13,876 bases of DNA from Lentisphaeria bacterium UBA1829 (lineage in GTDB: Bacteria; Verrucomicrobiota; Lentisphaeria; Victivallales; UBA1829): assembly GCA_002338895.1 (NCBI GenBank), contig DDJH01000268.1:21068-34943 (forward strand), given 5' to 3'. Below are positions 7,744-13,876 of this stretch, piece after piece. The translations under genes were made by a program, and so were the position numbers. The notes under the pieces were generated by a model. It saw nothing but the letters and a program-made list of their open reading frames with translations, searched no databases and had not been told where the DNA came from. Each line of letters begins with the position of its first letter. Position 1 is the stretch's first letter.

Positions 7744-9539
7744 GATTTCTCCTTGTCCCGCAAAATCGGGATCCACATGTTTTCCTTGAGCTCCTCTTCC
7801 GGAAGGAACGGCGCCAGATCCTCCAGCGGACGGGAGCGCATCTGTCCGTTCGCAAGACGAACCGACGCCGCTTTCGGCCCCAGCTGTTCCAGCGGATCGG
7901 TCATCACTTCGCAGAGAACCGGACCCGGTTCCGACAGAATGGCGGAAAGGTGTTTCTCCGCTTCCCGGTTCGTCCGCAGACGGAAGGTCCGAATCCCGTA
8001 CGCCGCCGCAATCTTCCGGATCGCCGGAAGAATCACGCCGGATTCCGCGGTCGAGCCGACAAAGTGCCCGTCGAAAAACGCCTTCTGCGTCAGCTTGATC
8101 GACAGGTACCCCGCGTTGTTGTAAACAAAAATCTTGATCGGGAATCCTCCGTTCAGAATCGTCTGCAGCTCCTGGAGATTCATCTGAATGCTCCCGTCTC
8201 CCGTAATGCAGACAATCTGCCGGTCCGGCGCGGCGGCCGCCGCCCCGATCGCCGCCGGAAGATCATACCCCATCGCCGCACAGCCGACATTCGCAACCAG
8301 ACGCATCCCGTCCTTCACCGGAAGCGCCTGACACGTACTCGTATACGCCGTCCCGTTCCCCGTGACAATCACACTCTCCGGTTTCAGAAAGCGCGACAGC
8401 AGTTCCGGAAACGCATAGCTGCTCACATAATCCCGCCGTTCCCGGTGTTCCGGAAGAACCGTCGGATACTTCTTCCGCATTTTGCGGCAGTACGTCAGCC
8501 ACTCCCGTTTCTCCGGAAACGTTGTGCTGCCCAGCGCCTCCAGGAAATCCCCCGCATCCGCATGGATCCCAACATCCACCCGGAAGGTCGGTTTGGCCAG
8601 TTCCGCCGCATCCGCATCCACCATGATCCGCCGCGCCGCACGCGCAAATTCCCCGAACGCATACCCCGTCTGACGGATGTTCATCCGGGTCCCGATGACC
8701 AGAAGAAGATCCGCATTCTGCAGAATGAAGTTCGCCGCCCGTGCTCCCAGAATCCCCGGCCGTCCGAAAAAATACGGAAAGTCCGACGGCAGAAGATCCA
8801 GTCCCGAAATCGCCGTCAGAACCGGTATCTTCCAGCGGAGAGCCGTCTCCCGGAAGCGCTCGCACGCTCCCGCCGAACGAATCCCGGAACCGGCGATCAC
8901 AACCGGACGCTCCGCTTCACGAAGTTCTTTTACAACCGTTTGAACATCCGTCTCTTTCAGCACGGGGAGCGGATCCTCGTCCGTATCGTATCCTTCCAGC
9001 GTCTCCGGATCAATCTCCGCCGCCTGAACATCCAGCGGAAGATCCAGCCAGACCGGTCCGGGACGCCCCGTCATCGCCAGATAGCACGCCCGCTCCAGAT
9101 GGTACCGCACCTCCCGCGGATCCTTCACTTCCACCGCATATTTCGTAATCGGGCGGACAAGGTCGACAATGTTGATCTCCTGATCCCCCAGCTGCCGCAG
9201 CTTGAGTTCCGGATACGTGCTGAGCATCGTCTCCGTGCGGATCTGACCGGAAAGCACCAGAAGCGGAACGGAATCCACCCATGCCCCCATCACGCCCGTG
9301 ATCGCATTGGTCCCGCCCGGTCCGCTGGTCACACAGACCACCGCCGGAATCCCCGCCACCCGCGCATACGCTTCCGCCGCCATCGCGCACGCCTGTTCAT
9401 GGTGATTGCACAGAAAGCGGATCCGCGGTTCCCGGGAGAGCGCATCATCCAGATGCATCGCTCCTCCTCCGGTCACAAGAAACGCCTGACGGACCCCCCA
9501 GTCGGCAAGCGTGCGGAACAGATAGTCGCTGACTCTCAT
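7740..9539 (-). CDS. ThDP-dependent acetolactate-synthase-like enzyme, possible YerE-type sugar acyltransferase
   Basis: The protein has 599 residues, close to the usual length of the acetohydroxyacid synthase/pyruvate oxidase family. The N-terminal PYR domain carries the catalytic Glu48 in CNHHEQACAMAAEAYAR, followed by TSGPGGTNAITG. A central domain (about 195-340) has the GSGIRSAGA and VIGTRMNIRQTGY regions, where relatives bind FAD. The C-terminal PP domain has the ThDP motif GDGS (447-450) through NN (474-475). The start is 4 bp after the rfbH stop with AAGGGA 7 nt upstream. Family members decarboxylate a 2-keto acid and transfer the two-carbon unit. In Yersinia, YerE attaches such a unit to CDP-4-keto-3,6-dideoxyglucose. 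The position directly after rfbH makes this the likeliest role, ahead of branched-chain amino acid synthesis, since no ilvN-like small subunit or other ilv gene is near. Substrate assignment is inference. Confidence 0.85.
   Translation of the reverse strand: MRVSDYLFRTLADWGVRQAFLVTGGGAMHLDDALSREPRIRFLCNHHEQACAMAAEAYARVAGIPAVVCVTSGPGGTNAITGVMGAWVDSVPLLVLSGQIRTETMLSTYPELKLRQLGDQEINIVDLVRPITKYAVEVKDPREVRYHLERACYLAMTGRPGPVWLDLPLDVQAAEIDPETLEGYDTDEDPLPVLKETDVQTVVKELREAERPVVIAGSGIRSAGACERFRETALRWKIPVLTAISGLDLLPSDFPYFFGRPGILGARAANFILQNADLLLVIGTRMNIRQTGYAFGEFARAARRIMVDADAAELAKPTFRVDVGIHADAGDFLEALGSTTFPEKREWLTYCRKMRKKYPTVLPEHRERRDYVSSYAFPELLSRFLKPESVIVTGNGTAYTSTCQALPVKDGMRLVANVGCAAMGYDLPAAIGAAAAAPDRQIVCITGDGSIQMNLQELQTILNGGFPIKIFVYNNAGYLSIKLTQKAFFDGHFVGSTAESGVILPAIRKIAAAYGIRTFRLRTNREAEKHLSAILSEPGPVLCEVMTDPLEQLGPKAASVRLANGQMRSRPLEDLAPFLPEEELKENMWIPILRDKEKS
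7749..7754 (-). promoter_or_regulatory. Ribosome binding site deciding the glycosyltransferase start
   Basis: AAGGAG (read on the - strand) lies 5 nt before the ATG at 7743 and inside the end of the upstream ThDP gene. It supports the 312-residue product and the ATGA stop/start overlap. Confidence 0.7.
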
Positions 9540-9543
9540 ATCT

Positions 9544-10887
9544 TCATCCCTTCTTTCCGCAGAAGGTCCGGATCCGCTCGATCATGTAAGCCAGCCGGGC
9601 GGAGTCCATCCCGGGATAGACGCCGATCCAGAACGCCTGATTCATCAGAAAATCCGTCTGTTCCAGCGATCCGGAGACGCGGTAGTCAACCCCCTCCCGC
9701 AGCGTTTCAAAGCAGGGGTGGCGGAGCAGATTGCCCGCAAACAGATTCCGGGTCTGCACGCCGCTTCCTTCCAGATGCGCAACCAGCTCATTCCGCGTGA
9801 ACGGCGCGTCCGGTTCCACCATAATCAGAAAGCCGAAATAGGATGGATCGCTCTCCGGATAGCAGGAGAGATACCCGAGATGCGGAACTCCGGCAAGTCC
9901 CTCCCGCAGAACATGAAAATTCTCTTTGCGCTTCCGGACAAATTCCGGCAGCTTTTCCAGCTGGGCGCAGCCGACTGCCGCCTGAAGATCGGTCATCTTG
10001 AGATTGCAGCCGAAATGGCGGTAGACATATTTATGATCGTATCCCGGCGGAAGCGTGCCGAACTGACCGGAAAAACGTTTTCCGCAGCGGTTGTCGACGC
10101 CCGGCGGGCAGGTGCAGTCGCGTCCCCAGTCGCGCATCGAAAGAAGAATCCTGTGCAGAAGCGGATCCGCCGTGTAGACCGCTCCCCCTTCGCCGGTGGT
10201 CATGTGGTGCGGCGGATAAAAACTGGATGTGCCGATATCGCCCCATGTCCCGGTCAGACGGCTGTCATACCGGGAGCCGAGCGCGTCGCAGTTGTCCTCG
10301 ATGAGCCACAGGTCGTGCCGGTCGCAGAACTCCTTCACCGCCGCAAGGTGGAACGGATTGCCCAGCGTATGCGCCAGCATCACTGCCCGGGTCCGTCCGC
10401 TCAGGGCTCCTTCCAGACGCGACGGATCCACATTCGCCGTCGATCTCTCCACATCCACAAAAACCGGAATCGCTCCATACTGGAGGATCGGTGAAACGGT
10501 CGTCGGGAATCCCGCCGCAACCGTGATGACCTCGTCTCCCCTCCGGATCCGCCGGTCCCCCAGAAGCGGAGAGGTCAGCGCCAGAAACGCCAGCAGATTC
10601 GCCGAGGAACCCGAATTGACCAGCAGAGCAAAGGGAAGACCCAGATACTCCGCAAGTCCGTGCTCCAGCTGTTCCGCATATCGTCCGCCAGTCAGCCAGA
10701 ACTCCAGACACGCATCGGTCAGATTGCACAGTTCCCGCTCGTCAAACACGCGTCCCGCATACCGGATGCGCGTCCGCCCCGGCTGAAACGGCTCCGACAA
10801 CTCCGGCTCATGGACCAGCTTCCAGTATTCCCGCACCTTTTCCAGAATCTCATCGTGCAGTCTCTTCTGTTCCGTCATCCGATCCAT
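9544..10887 (-). CDS. rfbH: CDP-4-keto-6-deoxy-D-glucose 3-dehydrase (E1), PMP and [2Fe-2S] enzyme
   Basis: The 447-residue protein is an aspartate-aminotransferase-fold enzyme in which the usual PLP-binding Lys is replaced by His (His227 in SSFYPPHHMTTGEGG), the hallmark of the C3-dehydrase E1. Four cysteines, Cys200, Cys258, Cys260 and Cys268, have the exact C-X57-C-X-C-X7-C spacing described for the E1 [2Fe-2S] cluster. It removes the C3 hydroxyl of CDP-4-keto-6-deoxyglucose, giving a glucoseen intermediate that a reductase partner (E3) completes. No E3 gene is in the window. The start at 10887 overlaps the rfbG end by 13 bp and has AAGGGA about 5 nt upstream. A second in-frame ATG at 10878, in an ATGA overlap, is possible but has worse spacing. 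Assignment is firm. Confidence 0.95.
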   Translation of the reverse strand: MDRMTEQKRLHDEILEKVREYWKLVHEPELSEPFQPGRTRIRYAGRVFDERELCNLTDACLEFWLTGGRYAEQLEHGLAEYLGLPFALLVNSGSSANLLAFLALTSPLLGDRRIRRGDEVITVAAGFPTTVSPILQYGAIPVFVDVERSTANVDPSRLEGALSGRTRAVMLAHTLGNPFHLAAVKEFCDRHDLWLIEDNCDALGSRYDSRLTGTWGDIGTSSFYPPHHMTTGEGGAVYTADPLLHRILLSMRDWGRDCTCPPGVDNRCGKRFSGQFGTLPPGYDHKYVYRHFGCNLKMTDLQAAVGCAQLEKLPEFVRKRKENFHVLREGLAGVPHLGYLSCYPESDPSYFGFLIMVEPDAPFTRNELVAHLEGSGVQTRNLFAGNLLRHPCFETLREGVDYRVSGSLEQTDFLMNQAFWIGVYPGMDSARLAYMIERIRTFCGKKG

Positions 10888-11960
10888 TTCAGTCCCTTCC
10901 GTTTCGCCGACTCAAAGTAGGCCAGGAGGTCCGCCTCCGTGCGCACTTCGCCTCTCTCATAGAACGCCCGGTACCACTGCGCGGTCCGCCGGAACGTCTC
11001 TTCCGGTTCCCAGACACTGTGCCACTCCAGAAGCCGGACCGCCTTGGAACAGTCCAGCCGGAGCCGGTGCGCTTCGTGCGGAGTCTGCTTGTCTTTGGGG
11101 CGAATTCGAATCTTATCCCATTGAAGCGCAAGAGCTTCTGCAAGCTGAGTTACTGTCAGAGGCCGGTCGTCCTCCGGTCCGAAATTCCAGGCATCGGCCG
11201 CCTGCACCTCTCCCGCCAGAAGTTTTTCCCCCAGAAGAAGATAGCCGCTGAGAGGGTCCAGCACATGCTGCCACGGACGGGTCGCATCCGGACTTTGAAT
11301 CTCCTCCACCCGGTCTTCCGCGGCCGCACGGGCCAGATCCGGAACCAGACGGTTTTCCGACCAGTCTCCCCCCCCGATGGCATTGCCCGCCCGTCCGCTC
11401 GCCAGAAGAACCCGATGGCTCTTCCCGTATTCCGCCGGATGAAAAAACGAACGGCGGTAACTGGAGACAACCAGTTCCATACACCCTTTGGAGGCGCTGT
11501 ACGGATCGTAGCCGCCCATCGGATCGGTTTCCCGGTATCCGCGCTCCCATTCGCGGTTTTCATAACATTTGTCGGAGCTGACCGCCACGACCGCCCGGAC
11601 CGACTCCGTCGCCCGGACCGCCTCCAGAACATTGACACTTCCCCCCACATTGACCGCAAAGGTCCCCGCCGGATCCGCATAGGAGCGAAGCACCAGCGGC
11701 TGCGCCGCCAGATGGAAAACAATCTCCGGCTGAAATTCTCCAAAAACTCTCTTCAGGCGTTCCAGATCCCGGACATCCCCATCCTCCGAACGGATCTCCG
11801 GACGGATCAGCTCAAAATGCCGCGTGTTGTCCGTCCCCGGCAGCGAGAAGCCGCAGACCTCCGCTCCCAGATGGTTCAGCCAGAGCGCCAGCCACGATCC
11901 CTTGAATCCGGTATGACCGGTCAGCAGTACTTTTTTCCCTTTGTAGCGGTCGTGAAACAT
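10875..11960 (-). CDS. rfbG: CDP-glucose 4,6-dehydratase
   Basis: The start at 11960 gives 361 residues, the normal family length. The frame stays open upstream inside rfbF, but the Rossmann domain begins right after this start. Visible motifs are TGHTGFKGSW (NAD(P) loop, Gly15, Gly18, Gly21), SSDKCYEN (128-135, with the dehydratase Asp130/Lys131), YDPYSASK (Tyr154/Lys158 YxxxK pair) and RPWQHVLDPLSGY (about 228-240), which is characteristic of RfbG. The enzyme converts CDP-glucose to CDP-4-keto-6-deoxyglucose through a transient NADH. It begins 4 bp after the rfbF stop with no strong ribosome site of its own, so coupling to rfbF is likely. Confidence 0.96.
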   Translation of the reverse strand: MFHDRYKGKKVLLTGHTGFKGSWLALWLNHLGAEVCGFSLPGTDNTRHFELIRPEIRSEDGDVRDLERLKRVFGEFQPEIVFHLAAQPLVLRSYADPAGTFAVNVGGSVNVLEAVRATESVRAVVAVSSDKCYENREWERGYRETDPMGGYDPYSASKGCMELVVSSYRRSFFHPAEYGKSHRVLLASGRAGNAIGGGDWSENRLVPDLARAAAEDRVEEIQSPDATRPWQHVLDPLSGYLLLGEKLLAGEVQAADAWNFGPEDDRPLTVTQLAEALALQWDKIRIRPKDKQTPHEAHRLRLDCSKAVRLLEWHSVWEPEETFRRTAQWYRAFYERGEVRTEADLLAYFESAKRKGLKWIG

Positions 11961-11964
11961 GCTC

Positions 11965-12780
11965 TTATTTCCAGTGCCGGGTCCACGGCGCGCTGCCGGA
12001 TCTCCAGAGCTCGTTGAGGAGCGTGTGCTCGCGAGGGGTGTCCATACACTGCCAGAACCCTTCGTGGCGGAACACCTGGAGCTGCCCGTCGGCCACCGCG
12101 CGGCACATGGGCTCCCGCTCAAACACCAGATCCGGATCCGTTGTCAGATACCGGTCCGCAAATTCCCGGCGGAGAACCATGTATCCGCCATTGATATACC
12201 CCTGCGTCTTGGCCGGTTTTTCCTCAAAGCCGGTGACAAGATCGCCGTCGAGCGTCATTTCTCCGAAGCGGGCCGCCGGATGAATCGCCGTCACGGTCGC
12301 CAGCTTTCCCGATTTCCGGTGGTGGCGGAGGAGTTTGCGGATGTCCAGATCGGTGACACTGTCCCCATACGTCAGGAAAAAATCCTCGTCCTCCGGATCC
12401 AGGTAGCGGATCGCCCGCGCGACCCGTCCTCCGGTCATGGTATCCAGACCCGTTCCCGCCAGAGTCACCTCCCAGTCATCCTCATCGGTATCTCCGTAGA
12501 ACCGGATTTCCGGGTGATGCCCCAGTGTCAGCGTCGCATCCGAGGTCCGCAGATGATAGTTCACAAAGTAATCCGCAAACGTTTCCCTCTTGTATCCCAG
12601 GCACAGAATGAATCTCCGCACGCCGAATGCCGCGTAGGTCTTCATGATATGCCAGAGAATCGGCTGCTCGCCAATCGGAACCATGGGTTTCGGGAGCAGT
12701 TCCGTCACTTCCCGCAGACGGGTCCCTTTGCCTCCGCACAGAATGATGACGGGGGGAATTTGTTCCTGTTTCCTCTTCAT
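11965..12780 (-). CDS. rfbF: Glucose-1-phosphate cytidylyltransferase
   Basis: The 271-residue protein shows the nucleotidyltransferase signature LCGGKGTRLRE (residues 14-24) followed by LPKPMVPIGEQPILWHIM. The metal/sugar site YGDSVTDLDI (138-147) and the later region GYINGGYMVL are typical of RfbF. It makes CDP-glucose from CTP and glucose 1-phosphate, the first committed step for CDP-linked 3,6-dideoxyhexoses. GGAG lies 9 nt before the ATG. It is the first gene of the sugar operon: a promoter-like sequence lies 37-64 bp upstream and the gap to the GH130 gene is 91 bp. The C-terminus is complete and nothing looks damaged. Confidence 0.96.
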   Translation of the reverse strand: MKRKQEQIPPVIILCGGKGTRLREVTELLPKPMVPIGEQPILWHIMKTYAAFGVRRFILCLGYKRETFADYFVNYHLRTSDATLTLGHHPEIRFYGDTDEDDWEVTLAGTGLDTMTGGRVARAIRYLDPEDEDFFLTYGDSVTDLDIRKLLRHHRKSGKLATVTAIHPAARFGEMTLDGDLVTGFEEKPAKTQGYINGGYMVLRREFADRYLTTDPDLVFEREPMCRAVADGQLQVFRHEGFWQCMDTPREHTLLNELWRSGSAPWTRHWK

Positions 12781-12816
12781 TTGCGCCTGCTCCTGATTGT
12801 TTTTCTTTTCTCAAGT

Positions 12817-12844
12817 AATATAAACAATCCGGAGCAAGTTTCAA
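12817..12844 (-). promoter_or_regulatory. Candidate sigma-70-type promoter for the rfb operon
   Basis: On the - strand, TTGAAA (12844-12839) and TATATT (12822-12817) are separated by 16 bp, and the region is AT-rich against a GC-rich background. Transcription would begin about 30 nt before rfbF. A competing TTGACA at 12870-12865 has no good -10 at the right distance. Confidence 0.55.
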
Positions 12845-12854
12845 ATTGATTCCG

Positions 12855-12875
12855 CTGAATTTATTGTCAATTCAG
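12855..12875. other. Small inverted repeat at the end of the GH130 gene
   Basis: CTGAATT (12855-12861) and AATTCAG (12869-12875) are a perfect 7-bp inverted repeat with a 7-nt gap, and they include the GH130 stop codon. It lies 10 bp upstream of the candidate -35 of the rfb promoter. It could be a regulator site or a weak hairpin, but it is AT-rich and may be chance. Confidence 0.3.
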
Positions 12876-13801
12876 TTTTCGCGGGAGGCGCGGAGAAACT
12901 CCAGAAGATCGCGCAGCGGCGCGGTCGCCAGTCCGATCACATGATCTGCGGCTCCGTAGTAGACGTAAACGGTGTCCTCGACCAGCAGATTGGCACAGCT
13001 GAAAACCACGTTCGGCACATCGCCGCGGCATTCCCACCGCTCCCGCGGTTCGAGAACCGGCGTCCGCGGACGCGCAAGAATCCGCGAGGGATCGTTCCGG
13101 TCGAGCAGCATCACGCCGATCCGGTAGACATGATTCGCATCCGCTCCATGATAGAACGCAAGCCATCCATCTTCCGTTTCGATCGGCACTCCGTTCATCC
13201 CGATATACTTTCCCTCCCACGCCACATCCGGACGGGCTCCGCAGAGTTCCCGCATCTCCGATTCCGGCCATGTGCGCAGATCCCTGGAAAACGCCAGCCA
13301 GATATTCGGACGCCGACGATGGAACGAACAGAACCGACCGTCAAACCGGACCGGAAAGAGCATGTGATCCTTATTGTCCTCCCCCTCCACCATCGGACCG
13401 ATCACCTCCCAGTCGATCAGATTCCGACTCCGGGCGAACATCGGATAAATGCTCCCGCAGTAATTGACTCCTTTCCCACTGTAATAGGAATTCCCGCAGT
13501 AAGCCATATAATAAACCCCGTCGATTTCCGTCACGCGCGGATCTTCCACACCTTTCCGGTCGTAGTCGCACGACGGCTCCAGAACCGGATTGCGGAGACG
13601 GTTCCAGTGAATCCCGTCCTTGCTGACCGCATACCCGATCCGACTGGTCCAGTCCTTCCCTTCCGCCCGGTAGTGCATGTGAAACAACCCGTCCCGGTAT
13701 ATCACCGACGGATTAAAAACATTCTCGCTTTCCCAGTAACTTTCCGCCAACGGCAGAAGAAGCGGATGCGAAGAAACCCTTGTCAGCCGAAATTCATCCA
13801 T
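12872..13801 (-). CDS. GH130-family glycosidase or glycoside phosphorylase
   Basis: The start at 13801 (309 residues, MDEFRL) is chosen over an upstream in-frame ATG at 13825 because AGGAGGTG lies 8 nt before it. The five-bladed propeller pattern of GH130 is clear: NPSVIYRDGLFHMHYRAEG (30-48), VEDPRV (86-91, with the probable proton-donor Asp87), NKDHMLFP (143-150), HRRRPNIWLAFSRDL (161-175), FYHGAD (216-221) and VYYGAAD (280-286). Many GH130 enzymes phosphorolyse beta-mannosides and some are hydrolases. The specificity cannot be read from these motifs alone. There is no signal peptide, so it acts in the cytoplasm. It lies upstream of the rfb operon on the same strand, but an intervening promoter suggests separate control. 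A conserved hairpin element sits directly before its ribosome site. Confidence 0.88.
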   Translation of the reverse strand: MDEFRLTRVSSHPLLLPLAESYWESENVFNPSVIYRDGLFHMHYRAEGKDWTSRIGYAVSKDGIHWNRLRNPVLEPSCDYDRKGVEDPRVTEIDGVYYMAYCGNSYYSGKGVNYCGSIYPMFARSRNLIDWEVIGPMVEGEDNKDHMLFPVRFDGRFCSFHRRRPNIWLAFSRDLRTWPESEMRELCGARPDVAWEGKYIGMNGVPIETEDGWLAFYHGADANHVYRIGVMLLDRNDPSRILARPRTPVLEPRERWECRGDVPNVVFSCANLLVEDTVYVYYGAADHVIGLATAPLRDLLEFLRASREN

Positions 13802-13809
13802 TCTCAAAA

Positions 13810-13817
13810 CACCTCCT
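13810..13817 (-). promoter_or_regulatory. Strong ribosome binding site of the GH130 gene
   Basis: AGGAGGTG on the - strand lies 8 nt before the ATG at 13801. Since it falls inside the longer reading frame that starts at 13825, it argues that the longer start is not used. Confidence 0.75.
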
Positions 13818-13828
13818 GAAAACAATTA

Positions 13829-13876
13829 CGGAAAAATGCACCGGCATTTTTCTCGGGTCAAGGACAGAGTGTCCTT
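13829..13876 (-). repeat. Copy B of the dispersed double-hairpin repeat, cut by the window end
   Basis: Read on the - strand, this repeats 1544-1590: the first 23 bases are identical, there is one inserted A, the H4 stem is kept, two bases of the 4-nt H4 loop differ, and the last 11 bases are identical. H3 is 13870-13876 with 13860-13866 (CTC loop in sense). H4 is 13844-13852 with 13831-13839. It ends 27 nt before the GH130 ATG, just upstream of the ribosome site. The part that would match H1 and H2 is beyond the window. Confidence 0.9.

Noticed and set aside
7740..9539. Ordinary IlvB acetolactate synthase for branched-chain amino acids
   Set aside because: It is not strictly excluded, but there is no small-subunit gene or other ilv gene nearby, and it is embedded with 4-bp spacing in an rfb sugar operon.
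7950..9800. 616-codon open frame on the + strand across the ThDP gene and the rfbH end
   Set aside because: It is antisense to two firmly identified genes, and its translation is Arg/Pro/His-rich without any domain.
11961..12122. Longer N-terminal extension of rfbG, starting inside rfbF
   Set aside because: The extra 54 residues overlap rfbF out of frame and match nothing. The Rossmann motif begins normally after the ATG at 11960, and 361 residues is the family length.

Overview
The window looks like chromosomal DNA from a Lentisphaerota/Victivallis-type bacterium. It has moderately high GC, dense coding, a pseudopilin of the FTLIELL type that overlaps a large secreted glycosidase gene, and a carbohydrate-centred gene set. 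The taxonomic call is inference from gene style. No rRNA or other marker gene is present.

Layout. Bases 1-5661 are read on the + strand. They hold the 3' part of an LVIVD-repeat beta-propeller gene, a 212-bp intergenic region with a 12-bp tandem repeat and a run of four hairpins, a pseudopilin-like gene, and, overlapping it by 14 bp, a 1092-residue exported multi-domain glycoside hydrolase followed by a strong intrinsic terminator. Bases 5890-13801 are read on the - strand. They hold a GH130-type glycosidase/phosphorylase, then after a short promoter-bearing gap a tightly packed sugar operon: rfbF, rfbG, rfbH, a ThDP-dependent acetolactate-synthase-like enzyme, a membrane-anchored family 2 glycosyltransferase and an extended short-chain dehydrogenase/reductase. 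The two blocks converge on a 228-bp gap (5662-5889).

How the genes work together. RfbF, RfbG and RfbH make CDP-glucose, then CDP-4-keto-6-deoxyglucose, then (with a reductase partner not seen here) the CDP-4-keto-3,6-dideoxy sugar. The ThDP enzyme and the SDR sit where Yersinia yerE/yerF act, so the operon may make a CDP-linked branched-chain 3,6-dideoxyhexose (yersiniose-like). Alternatively it makes a plain dideoxyhexose such as paratose or abequose. The two-TM GT2 resembles enzymes that load a sugar onto a polyprenyl phosphate. The product is probably a cell-surface glycan.

The most unusual non-coding signal is a conserved double-hairpin repeat found twice. One copy (1543-1590, +) lies just upstream of the ribosome site of the pseudopilin gene. 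The other (13829-13876, -, cut by the window end) lies just upstream of the ribosome site of the GH130 gene. The copies are nearly identical in sequence and differ mainly in a 4-nt loop. The first copy is preceded by two further hairpins, and a GACC tetranucleotide follows each of the first three hairpins. I could not identify this as a named element.
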